From: Bacteroidales bacterium
GTDB lineage: Bacteria > Bacteroidota > Bacteroidia > Bacteroidales > UBA7960
DNA: 45,823 nt
Assembly: GCA_003555385.1 (NCBI GenBank)
Contig: PWHO01000023.1
Location: 1 to 45,823 of the forward strand
Direction of reading: 5' to 3'
A program made the position numbers and the translations under genes. The notes under the pieces were generated by a model. The model searched no databases. It had not been told where the DNA came from and saw only the letters and a program-made list of their open reading frames with translations. Below are positions 15,289 through 22,861 of the stretch, piece by piece. Position 1 is the first letter of the stretch. Every line of letters begins with the position of its first letter.

Positions 15289-17577
15289 CTAAAAGTGGTT
15301 GATCTCCTGCATCAGCTGTTCCGGCTGCTGCAAAAGCCCGGGGTTCTTGTCAATATGGATGAGTCCTGATACTGATAGTTTAACGGCCCTGACACTATTT
15401 TGTTGTACACCATCTTCTCCGTGATATTTCACCACAAGCAACGATCCTGCTTTGATCAGAAAACCTGGGGTATCCTTTACCAGGTTCAGCAAATCCCGGG
15501 TCGCCTCTTCAAGTTGCTGATTGGCACATTTTCTTCCGTTGATGCATTTGGCGATGTCGTCAATGCGCTCGTAAACTTCGAAAAGACTAAGATCATTTAT
15601 GGATTTTGTCATGTGTTCGCTCAATCCTTCCCGCTTTTCCCCGTTGGAGAAGAACTCGAACCCCACAGAATCCATCAGCCGGCTCAGTTCCAGGTTGCAT
15701 TTGTTCAGTAAATCCTGGCTTTGGGTATCAAAGAAAGAAACCACGGGTACATGCCTTTTCAGTTTCCTGTTTTTATAGTCGGTGTTGATGGAGTTGAAGG
15801 AAATGTATTCATTGAAAGAATTATGCAGTATATAAATCTGGTCTTTAAGGCGGTTTATTTCGGCCGCATGTTTTTTCTCCAGCCGGTCAATCTTCTTTTC
15901 ATAATACCTGTAATACTGCTTCATGAACTTGTTTTGCGGCCCTGCCGCCACAAGTCGTTGCCCCTCCTCGGTGTCGGTGAAGTTGTTAAAGTTTTTAATA
16001 AATTTCTCTGCCAGCTCATCGGCCCGCTTCATGTAAGCCGTTTCGTACTTCCAGGTGTTTTTGGGGTTCAGGATGCTGCCGTCGACCCCCCTGACCTCTT
16101 TGGGTATCATCAGCCCGAAAGGTGCAAGCTCCTCCACCTCTGCCCGGTCCAGCGATCCGTCCAGGATCGAACGGATAATATTCCTGGTGCTGTCAATATC
16201 TATCCGTTGCCCGACCCCGTAGGGACCTCCGATCCAGCCCGTGTTGACCAGGTAGGCAGTGGCACCATGTTCTTTCATCTTTTTTGCCAGCTCCTGGGCA
16301 TAAACAGTAGGATGAAGCAGCAGGAAAGCAGCACCGAAAGCCGAAGAAAAGGTTGGCAGGGGTTCTTTGACACCCCGTTCGGTTCCTGCCAGTTTGGCGG
16401 TATAGCCGCTGAGAAAATAGTACATGGCCTGGTCGCGGTTCAGGCGTGCTACCGGTGGCAGTATTCCAAAGGCATCCGCAGTGAGAAAGATCACCTTCTT
16501 AGGGTGTGTTCCTTTGGAAACAGGTTTGACAATGTTCTTAATGTGATAAAGGGGATATGAGACCCTGGTGTTTTCTGTTTTGCTGGTGTCCGAAAAGTCG
16601 ATTTCCCCGGTTTTTTCGTCATACACCACATTTTCCAGCAGTGCGTTACGCTGTATGGCGTTGTAAATGTCGGGTTCCTTTTCTTTGCTCAGGTTGATGC
16701 ATTTGGCATAACAGCCACCCTCAAAATTGAAGATCCCCTCATCATCCCATCCATGTTCATCATCACCGATCAGGTATCTGTCCGGGTCGGCTGAGAGCGT
16801 TGTTTTTCCGGTGCCGGAAAGCCCGAAAAATATGGCTGTGTCACCATTTTTGCCCATATTGGCCGAACAGTGCATGGCGGCCATCCCCCTGAGGGGGAGG
16901 TAATAATTCATCATGGAAAAGAAGCCTTTCTTGATTTCTCCGCCATACCATGTGCCACCCACAACGGCCTTTCTTTCTTTCAGGTTGAAGGCTACGTAAA
17001 CGTCAGAATTCAGGTCCTGTTCTTCCCAATTCTCATTGACCGTTTTACATGCATTCAGCATCACGAAGTCCGGTTCAAAGTTTTCCAGGTCTTCCTCTGC
17101 CGGACGGATAAACATATTTTTGACAAAATGAGCCATCCAGGCAACTTCCGTGACTACACGGATTTTGATCCGGGTGTTCTCATTGGCACCGCAGTATGCA
17201 TCCATCACATACAGCTTCTTTCCGTGAAACTGGTTCAGGGTGGTCTCTTTCAGGGAATCCCAGGTCTCTTCGGAAATGGGTTTGTTGTCGGACCGGTTTT
17301 TCCCGTCGGCCCACCAGATATTGTCTTGCGAGGTTCCCTCCCTCACAATGTACTTGTCTTTGGGTGAACGTCCGGTGAAAATACCGGTGTCTACCGCCAC
17401 GGCCCCGGTGTTGGTGACAAATCCTTTTTCATATTCTTCCAGGGAAGGATCGGTTTCGTGTTCAAAGAGATCGTCGTAAGACAGGTTGTAAAAGACCTGT
17501 TGTACATCATGGATGCCATACTGTGACAGATCGGGGGCTTTGATTCTTGTGCCCTTGGTTGTTTCAGCTTCTTTCAT
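15289..17577 (-). CDS. pckA: ATP-dependent phosphoenolpyruvate carboxykinase with a long C-terminal extension
   Basis: PckA interconverts oxaloacetate + ATP and PEP + CO2 + ADP (gluconeogenesis, or CO2 fixation in fermenting Bacteroidota). Residues 1 to about 548 are a complete enzyme: FTGRSPKDKYIV, GEIKKGFFSMMNY, MHCSANMG, P-loop GLSGTGKTTLSADP, metal site LIGDDEHGW and the C-terminal WIGGPYGVGQRI and RSILDGSL. The usual protein ends near LVAAGPQ (Gln548). Here the frame continues without a stop for 214 residues: a charged coiled coil (about 552-592, YYRYYEKKIDRLEKKHAAEI) and then a mixed alpha/beta region I do not recognise, ending QEINHF. An internal ATG (15924, residue 552) lies right at the junction. 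The gene is 48 bases after the YggS-like gene. Confidence 0.93.
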   Translation of the reverse strand: MKEAETTKGTRIKAPDLSQYGIHDVQQVFYNLSYDDLFEHETDPSLEEYEKGFVTNTGAVAVDTGIFTGRSPKDKYIVREGTSQDNIWWADGKNRSDNKPISEETWDSLKETTLNQFHGKKLYVMDAYCGANENTRIKIRVVTEVAWMAHFVKNMFIRPAEEDLENFEPDFVMLNACKTVNENWEEQDLNSDVYVAFNLKERKAVVGGTWYGGEIKKGFFSMMNYYLPLRGMAAMHCSANMGKNGDTAIFFGLSGTGKTTLSADPDRYLIGDDEHGWDDEGIFNFEGGCYAKCINLSKEKEPDIYNAIQRNALLENVVYDEKTGEIDFSDTSKTENTRVSYPLYHIKNIVKPVSKGTHPKKVIFLTADAFGILPPVARLNRDQAMYYFLSGYTAKLAGTERGVKEPLPTFSSAFGAAFLLLHPTVYAQELAKKMKEHGATAYLVNTGWIGGPYGVGQRIDIDSTRNIIRSILDGSLDRAEVEELAPFGLMIPKEVRGVDGSILNPKNTWKYETAYMKRADELAEKFIKNFNNFTDTEEGQRLVAAGPQNKFMKQYYRYYEKKIDRLEKKHAAEINRLKDQIYILHNSFNEYISFNSINTDYKNRKLKRHVPVVSFFDTQSQDLLNKCNLELSRLMDSVGFEFFSNGEKREGLSEHMTKSINDLSLFEVYERIDDIAKCINGRKCANQQLEEATRDLLNLVKDTPGFLIKAGSLLVVKYHGEDGVQQNSVRAVKLSVSGLIHIDKNPGLLQQPEQLMQEINHF

Positions 17578-17625
17578 GTGTTGTTTGGTTTTTGTGTCAG
17601 GTTGTTGTTGGTTAAAAATAAACGA

Positions 17626-18303
17626 TTAATTATCACGTTCGCCGAAAATTGCACTGCCAATACGAACCATTGTGCTTCCTTCTTCAACGGCAAGCCCGTA
17701 ATCGCCAGACATTCCCATTGAAATTTCTTTGAAAGAGGGTTTCCCGGCAAAATATTTCTCACGGATGGTATCGAAGTATTGTCTGAGCTGCCGGAATTCT
17801 GATTTGACCTGATCTGTGTTTTCGGTAAATGTAGCCATGCCCATCAGCCCGCAAATTTCCACATTTTCCATGCTGCGAAATGATTCGCTTTCCAGCATCT
17901 CGCAGGCTTCTTCAAATTTAAGCCCATATTTTGACTCTTCTTCCGCTATATCTATCTGGAGAAGGCATTGAATGGTCCGCGCATTCTTCCCGGCTTCCTT
18001 GTTGACCACCTTAAGGAGTTTCTGGCTGTCGATGCTGTGTATAAGTTCTATGAACGGAGCGATGTATTTTACCTTATTGGATTGCAGGTGTCCGACCATA
18101 TGCCAGCGGATGTCCTTCGGAAGAGCCTCGTATTTGGGAATTAGCTCCTGGGCCTTGCTCTCGCCAAATACGAGGTGCCCGGCATTGTATACCTGCATGA
18201 TCTGATCCGGGGTGTTTGTTTTGCTTATCGCAATCAGCTTGACTCCTTCCGGAAGTTCCTCAAAAATGTTTTTCAGGTTATTTACAACAGTCATATGGCT
18301 CAT
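17626..18303 (-). CDS. YggS/PLPBP-family pyridoxal phosphate homeostasis protein
   Basis: A PLP-binding protein of alanine-racemase (type III) fold without known enzymatic activity, acting in vitamin B6 and amino acid homeostasis. Seen: PLP lysine in LIAISKTN (Lys28), FGESKAQEL, RWHMVGHLQSNKVKYI, CGLMGMATFTEN and the C-terminal phosphate-binding SMGMSGDYGLAVEEGSTMVRIGSAIFG. The start is the ATG at 18303 (225 aa). A TTG at 18318 is part of a TAnnTTTG octamer and so is probably promoter, not coding. The octamer is TATTTTTG on the minus strand at 18323-18316. Confidence 0.93.
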   Translation of the reverse strand: MSHMTVVNNLKNIFEELPEGVKLIAISKTNTPDQIMQVYNAGHLVFGESKAQELIPKYEALPKDIRWHMVGHLQSNKVKYIAPFIELIHSIDSQKLLKVVNKEAGKNARTIQCLLQIDIAEEESKYGLKFEEACEMLESESFRSMENVEICGLMGMATFTENTDQVKSEFRQLRQYFDTIREKYFAGKPSFKEISMGMSGDYGLAVEEGSTMVRIGSAIFGERDN

Positions 18304-18315
18304 TTTTTGTTGATA

Positions 18316-18323
18316 CAAAAATA
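18316..18323 (-). promoter_or_regulatory. Candidate -7 element for the YggS-like gene
   Basis: TATTTTTG on the minus strand matches TAnnTTTG. The predicted transcript start (about 18311) would leave a leader of under 10 bases before the ATG at 18303. No clear -33 TTG. Confidence 0.4.
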
Positions 18324-18386
18324 AGAAATAACCCAGAACACTTTTTTATATCCCTTAGTATTCGTCAGAGGAATAAATCATATAAT

Positions 18387-18394
18387 TATCTTTG
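18387..18394 (+). promoter_or_regulatory. Candidate -7 element abutting the guaA start codon
   Basis: TATCTTTG matches TAnnTTTG exactly and ends 4 bases before the guaA ATG (18399). A transcript started at the usual distance would begin at or next to the ATG, i.e. be leaderless. The -33 box is weak (TTCG at 18361-18364, spacing 22). Confidence 0.45.
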
Positions 18395-18398
18395 CATT

Positions 18399-19928
18399 AT
18401 GCAAGAAATGATTTTAATCCTGGATTTTGGTTCCCAGTATACCCAGCTTATTGCAAGGAGGGTCAGGGAGCTGAATGTGTATTGTGAAATACACCCCTAC
18501 AACTATAAACCGGAAGAATGCTCCCAGATTAAGGGAGTTATTTTATCCGGAAGCCCTTTCAGCGTCCGCGACGATGAGGCACTGCGCCCTGACCTTTCGT
18601 GGATTGGTGAAGGAAAACCGCTGCTGGGTGTCTGTTACGGAGCACAGCTCCTTACGGTGATGTATGGGGGAGAGGTTATGGCTTCTTCTTCAAGGGAATA
18701 CGGGCGTGCAATGCTCTCGCATATCGAACCCGGTGAGCCGCTGTTTCGGGACATTGACCTGCACTCCCAGGTATGGATGTCGCATGCAGACACGATCACC
18801 CGTTTGCCTGGGGGCCATCGCCTGCTTGCCCGGACCAATGATATTGGTGTGGCGGCCTTTGGGATGCCGGAGAAAAATACATATGGGCTGCAGTTTCATC
18901 CTGAGGTATATCATACTATCCGGGGGCAGCAATTACTCAGAAATTTTGTGGTGGACATTTGCGGATGTGCGCAGGATTGGACACCTGAGTCATTTGTTCA
19001 GGATGCAGTAAACAAACTGAAAGACAAGATCGGAGGCGATAAAGTGGTGCTTGGGCTGTCCGGCGGTGTTGACTCCAGTGTGGCGGCAGTACTGCTGAAT
19101 CAGGCCATCGGAAAACAGTTGCATTGCATATTTGTGGATAATGGCTTGCTGCGCAAGAATGAATTTGAGGAAGTACTTTCCTCATATAAGGATATGGGGC
19201 TGAATGTACGCGGAGTGAGAGCCGCCGACCATTTCCTTCAGGCCCTGAGAGGAGTGACTGACCCGGAGGTTAAACGTAAGGCAATCGGGCGGGTGTTTAT
19301 TGAAGTTTTTGAAAGGGAAGCTCACAAGATCAAGGATGTGAACTGGCTTGCGCAGGGAACCATTTACCCGGACGTGATCGAGTCGGTTTCTGTGAAAGGA
19401 CCTTCTGTGACCATCAAATCTCACCACAACGTAGGTGGTTTACCTGATCTGATGAATCTGAAGGTTGTGGAACCACTGAACAGCTTGTTTAAAGACGAGG
19501 TAAGGAAAGTCGGCCGCAGCCTTGATATTTCCACTGCAATTCTGGGGAGGCATCCTTTTCCCGGACCCGGGTTGGGTATCCGTATACTGGGTGAGGTGAA
19601 TGCCCAAAAGGTCAGGATTTTGCAGGAAGTGGATCATTTCTTTATTCAGGCCCTGAAAAAGGAGGGGTTGTATGACGATGTCTGGCAGGCGGCAGCAATT
19701 CTTTTGCCCGTGCAGTCGGTTGGAGTGATGGGGGATGAGCGTACTTATGAAAATGCCGTGGTATTAAGGGCGGTCGGCTCTACGGACGGAATGACGGCTG
19801 ACTGGATCCATCTTCCCTATGAGTTTCTTGCCAATGTAAGCAACGCCATTATAAATAATGTAAAGGGTGTGAACCGGGTGGTGTATGACATCAGTTCCAA
19901 ACCACCTGCCACCATTGAATGGGAATAA
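18399..19928 (+). CDS. guaA: GMP synthase (glutamine-hydrolysing)
   Basis: Converts XMP to GMP using glutamine and ATP. The N-terminal class I glutamine amidotransferase domain has the nucleophile Cys79 in LLGVCYGAQLL and the His-x-Glu pair in LQFHPEVYHT. The ATP-pyrophosphatase domain has the P-loop GLSGGVDSSVAA. The C-terminal dimerisation domain ends in VVYDISSKPPATIEWE, the family signature. At 509 aa it has normal length. It is divergent from the YggS-like gene. A LysM-protein gene begins one base after the stop codon, so both are likely on one transcript. Confidence 0.98.
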   Translation: MQEMILILDFGSQYTQLIARRVRELNVYCEIHPYNYKPEECSQIKGVILSGSPFSVRDDEALRPDLSWIGEGKPLLGVCYGAQLLTVMYGGEVMASSSREYGRAMLSHIEPGEPLFRDIDLHSQVWMSHADTITRLPGGHRLLARTNDIGVAAFGMPEKNTYGLQFHPEVYHTIRGQQLLRNFVVDICGCAQDWTPESFVQDAVNKLKDKIGGDKVVLGLSGGVDSSVAAVLLNQAIGKQLHCIFVDNGLLRKNEFEEVLSSYKDMGLNVRGVRAADHFLQALRGVTDPEVKRKAIGRVFIEVFEREAHKIKDVNWLAQGTIYPDVIESVSVKGPSVTIKSHHNVGGLPDLMNLKVVEPLNSLFKDEVRKVGRSLDISTAILGRHPFPGPGLGIRILGEVNAQKVRILQEVDHFFIQALKKEGLYDDVWQAAAILLPVQSVGVMGDERTYENAVVLRAVGSTDGMTADWIHLPYEFLANVSNAIINNVKGVNRVVYDISSKPPATIEWE

Positions 19929-19929
19929 T

Positions 19930-22209
19930 ATGACCGCATTGCAATTTTTCTCCCGGAACAGACGTATTTTAAGTAAACCATTTTTTTATATGGTGACGCG
20001 ATTCTTTTTTGCATTGATTGTCATTCTTTGGGTTCATGGAGGGTTGCCTGCTTTGGCGCAGGAGCAGCAGGAAATTCGGGAAAACCAGGGGATTACCAAC
20101 CGTTCGACCACCATCCATATCATTGATGAAAAGCCTTATTATTTGCATGCGGTACTCCAAGGGCAAACGCTTTACTCTATTGCCAGGGCTTATGGTGTAG
20201 AGCAGGATGACATCCTGGAAGAAAACCCCGATGTCAGGTATGGATTGCAGTACAACCAGGTGATTCGTATTCCTGTTGACGAAGAAGATTTTGATGAAGA
20301 GGATGTCAGAAGAACGGAGCCTGTGGAGATCAGGGAGGTAGCTCCGGAGCCCCGGGGCGATTTTACCGAGCACGAAGTGAAGCGGCAGGAAACATTGTTT
20401 GGCCTGTCTCAGCAATATGGCGTGCCCATTGAAGAGATCCTGTTTTATAACCCGCAGGCCCGTGGGGGGCTGCAGGTCGGCCATGTACTCAGGATTCCTG
20501 TAGAAGATCTGCAGGAAGAGCAAGTTGCGGAAGTTGAAGAAGATGTTGATTACCAACTGTATACCGTCTCTTCAGGGGAAACCAAATTCGGAATATCGCA
20601 ACAGTTCGGGTTAACGGTGGAGGCTTTGGAGAGGCTTAACCCGGATATCGGGGAGGGGCTGCAGGCAGGTCAGGAAATCCGGGTGCCAACCGAACCTGTG
20701 GCAGCAGCAGAGCGGGTGCCACAACCTGAAAGGCAAAGCTATATTTTCCTGCCTGCTGATTCGCCCAAGGAGGTTGCACCCCGACCGGATGCATACTGTT
20801 TTGAACCGGAACACAAAGACCATTACCAGGTGGCATTATTGATCCCGCTATTTCTGGAAGAAGTGGATCCGCCCGGAGGATTCCCCTATATGCAAGACCG
20901 CCTGCCGGTTACGGTACCGGATGAACCTATGAATAACAGGCTCAGACACGGTGATTCAGGAACCCGGCGTGCAGGAATTTTGCCGCTCGATCATCCTTCA
21001 TTTGCTTTCCTGAGCTATTATCAGGGTGCACTGCTTGCACTGGATTCTCTTCGTGAACAGGGCATGGATGTGACGCTTCATGTGTATGACGTTTCTGAGC
21101 AATTGCCCAAGGCCAGAAGAGCCACGGACAGCGATGGGTTCCGGGACATGGATCTGATAATCGGGCCGTTCTATGAGCAGACCCTGGATTATATCGCAGC
21201 TTATGGGCGGCGTCATGATATCCCTGTGGTTTCGCCCTTATTGCCCGATAATCAGCATCTGCCCGACATGCCGAACCTTTTTAAGGCCACACCGTCACTG
21301 GAGACCATGCTTTCCGAGGTGGCTAATTATGTGTCTATCAATTATCCCCGGCAGAATATCCTGCTGGTTCACAATAGTCAGCCCGGAGCACAGGAAGTGA
21401 TCAGTGCATTTGAGGATACCCTGTTGCATAAAGTGGCCATGCGCAATCATTTTTATGACAGCCTGCACCTTGCCAGGGTAAACGGGTATTATTTTGATGG
21501 CACATTGGTGGGGAATCGCAGGGTCAGTCAGTTGGTGATGTCGGAAGGGGGAGCCGGACAGATGCCCGGGATGATATCAGGAAAACGTGTGGCCCGGCCA
21601 GATAATGTACAGGAAGTAATTTACCGGCGAGAAGGGATAGAAGGTGTCATGGGGAAAATGAGGCCGGATCAGAAAAATGTGTTGATCACCCTGATTAGTG
21701 GTGAGCCGTTTTTGTCTGACTACCTGCGCCGTTTGCATGAATATCGCCGCGAGTTTGACATATCGGTGTTCGGTATACCTGAATGGGAGGATTATCAAAG
21801 CATAGAAATTGACTATCTGCAAAACCTGAATGTCCATATATTTTCCCCCAACTTTTACGATTACAGGGATCTGCACATACAGGATTTCGTGAAACGTTAC
21901 AGGGGTGTCTATCACACTGAGCCCGATGATGATGCCTTCAAGGGAGCTCAGACTACTTATTTCTTCCTCAATGCGCTGTTTGAATACGGGAAGGACTTCG
22001 ACCGTTGTATGGCGTTATTGAATAACAGGGGTTTTGAGAGCCCGTTCTCTTTTATGCGTCCCTTTGGCACGGGGAATGGCTGGGAGAATACGAATACCAG
22101 CATTTACCGTATCCATAATTATCGCCGGGTGGATGTCAGCCGACCTATTGAAATTTTTACCGGAGAAGTTTCGGATGAAAACGAAGAAGGAGTCAGCGAA
22201 GATCAATGA
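19930..22209 (+). CDS. Triple-LysM protein with a type I periplasmic-binding-protein-like domain
   Basis: A secreted or envelope protein of about 759 aa. A hydrophobic signal (MVTRFFFALIVILWVHG, cleavage near ALAQ) is followed by three LysM peptidoglycan-binding repeats at about residues 72-116 (QGQTLYSIARAYGV), 147-190 (RQETLFGLSQQYGV) and 208-253 (SGETKFGISQQFGL), with acidic linkers. From about residue 298 (HYQVALLIPLFLEE) to the end is a type I periplasmic-binding-protein fold, with DLIIGPFYEQTLDYI, VVSPLL and a C-terminal FKGAQTTYFFLNALFEYG. Start: ATG 19930 directly after the guaA stop; ATG 19990 would give a more standard signal peptide. The 3' end overlaps the convergent lolA gene by 17 bases. 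The exact function is unknown; a cell-wall synthesis regulator is one idea. Confidence 0.85.
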   Translation: MTALQFFSRNRRILSKPFFYMVTRFFFALIVILWVHGGLPALAQEQQEIRENQGITNRSTTIHIIDEKPYYLHAVLQGQTLYSIARAYGVEQDDILEENPDVRYGLQYNQVIRIPVDEEDFDEEDVRRTEPVEIREVAPEPRGDFTEHEVKRQETLFGLSQQYGVPIEEILFYNPQARGGLQVGHVLRIPVEDLQEEQVAEVEEDVDYQLYTVSSGETKFGISQQFGLTVEALERLNPDIGEGLQAGQEIRVPTEPVAAAERVPQPERQSYIFLPADSPKEVAPRPDAYCFEPEHKDHYQVALLIPLFLEEVDPPGGFPYMQDRLPVTVPDEPMNNRLRHGDSGTRRAGILPLDHPSFAFLSYYQGALLALDSLREQGMDVTLHVYDVSEQLPKARRATDSDGFRDMDLIIGPFYEQTLDYIAAYGRRHDIPVVSPLLPDNQHLPDMPNLFKATPSLETMLSEVANYVSINYPRQNILLVHNSQPGAQEVISAFEDTLLHKVAMRNHFYDSLHLARVNGYYFDGTLVGNRRVSQLVMSEGGAGQMPGMISGKRVARPDNVQEVIYRREGIEGVMGKMRPDQKNVLITLISGEPFLSDYLRRLHEYRREFDISVFGIPEWEDYQSIEIDYLQNLNVHIFSPNFYDYRDLHIQDFVKRYRGVYHTEPDDDAFKGAQTTYFFLNALFEYGKDFDRCMALLNNRGFESPFSFMRPFGTGNGWENTNTSIYRIHNYRRVDVSRPIEIFTGEVSDENEEGVSEDQ

Positions 22210-22846
22210 CCTCAATTTCCGGATATGCTGAGGGATCAAAAGAAAAGATTCCATCCGGAATGTCAGGGTTTGGTTCCAGTGCTTCTATATTGTAACGGTA
22301 GATCCCCCCGTGCCTGTCGTGGGCCTGGGTGTATTCAAGCCGATGGTTTTCCATATTGATGGCAACCCTGTATTTGTAGAAAGCCTGTGGCTGTTGGGGC
22401 ATCATGTCAATAATGTGCACGCTTTGATTGTTATAGGGTTCTTCCCTGAGCCAGGTTGAACGAAATTCTTCCCTGAAGTTGTCGAGTACGGAAGTGGGGG
22501 TCATGGCGCCTTCCGTATCTTCCGCCAGGCTGATGTGTACTTCATTGACCTCTTCCATGAATGTCCAGACCACTTCGCCGTCAGAAATAAAATAATTGTC
22601 ACCTATGCGCATATGATACTGATCTCCCCTGGTGTACAATATGGCATCCATTTGCTCTTCGTATCCACTTTCCCCGTCCTCCATCTGATATACAAATGAA
22701 GCATAGAGAGATTCATAACTCCTGAGAACCCTGCCGGCTTCCTCCAGGATCTCCTCTGCCTTTTCTTCATACATCCTGGGAGCATCGTCCTGGTTCTGAG
22801 CTGAAGCCAGCTGGATGCAAAGAATGAAACAAATAAATGCGATCAT
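22193..22846 (-). CDS. lolA: LolA-like outer-membrane lipoprotein carrier protein
   Basis: A 217-aa periplasmic protein of the LolA/LolB fold, which carries lipoproteins from the inner to the outer membrane. A signal peptide (MIAFICFILCIQLASA) precedes a helix and a half-barrel of strands: SFVYQME, MDAILYTRGDQYHMRIGDNYFISDGEVVWTF style hairpins, then an HRLEYTQAHDRHGGIYRYNI strand pair and DGIFSFDPSAYPEIEVIDLR at the C terminus, which is the LolA ending. It follows ftsK by 15 bases, a gene order common in Bacteroidota. Its 3' end overlaps the convergent LysM gene. Sequence similarity within the family is weak, so the assignment rests on fold pattern and context. Confidence 0.85.
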   Translation of the reverse strand: MIAFICFILCIQLASAQNQDDAPRMYEEKAEEILEEAGRVLRSYESLYASFVYQMEDGESGYEEQMDAILYTRGDQYHMRIGDNYFISDGEVVWTFMEEVNEVHISLAEDTEGAMTPTSVLDNFREEFRSTWLREEPYNNQSVHIIDMMPQQPQAFYKYRVAINMENHRLEYTQAHDRHGGIYRYNIEALEPNPDIPDGIFSFDPSAYPEIEVIDLR

Positions 22847-22861
22847 GTTTTTGTGTTTTTG

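Noticed and set aside
15289..15924. A separate gene starting at the ATG at 15924 (PckA residue 552)
   Set aside because: The frame is continuous with the enzyme and no stop, terminator or clear ribosome site separates them. Kept as one CDS, with the possibility stated in the findings.
19885..19930. LysM protein starting inside guaA at 19885
   Set aside because: It would add 15 residues with no signal-peptide character. An ATG lies one base after the guaA stop at 19930.
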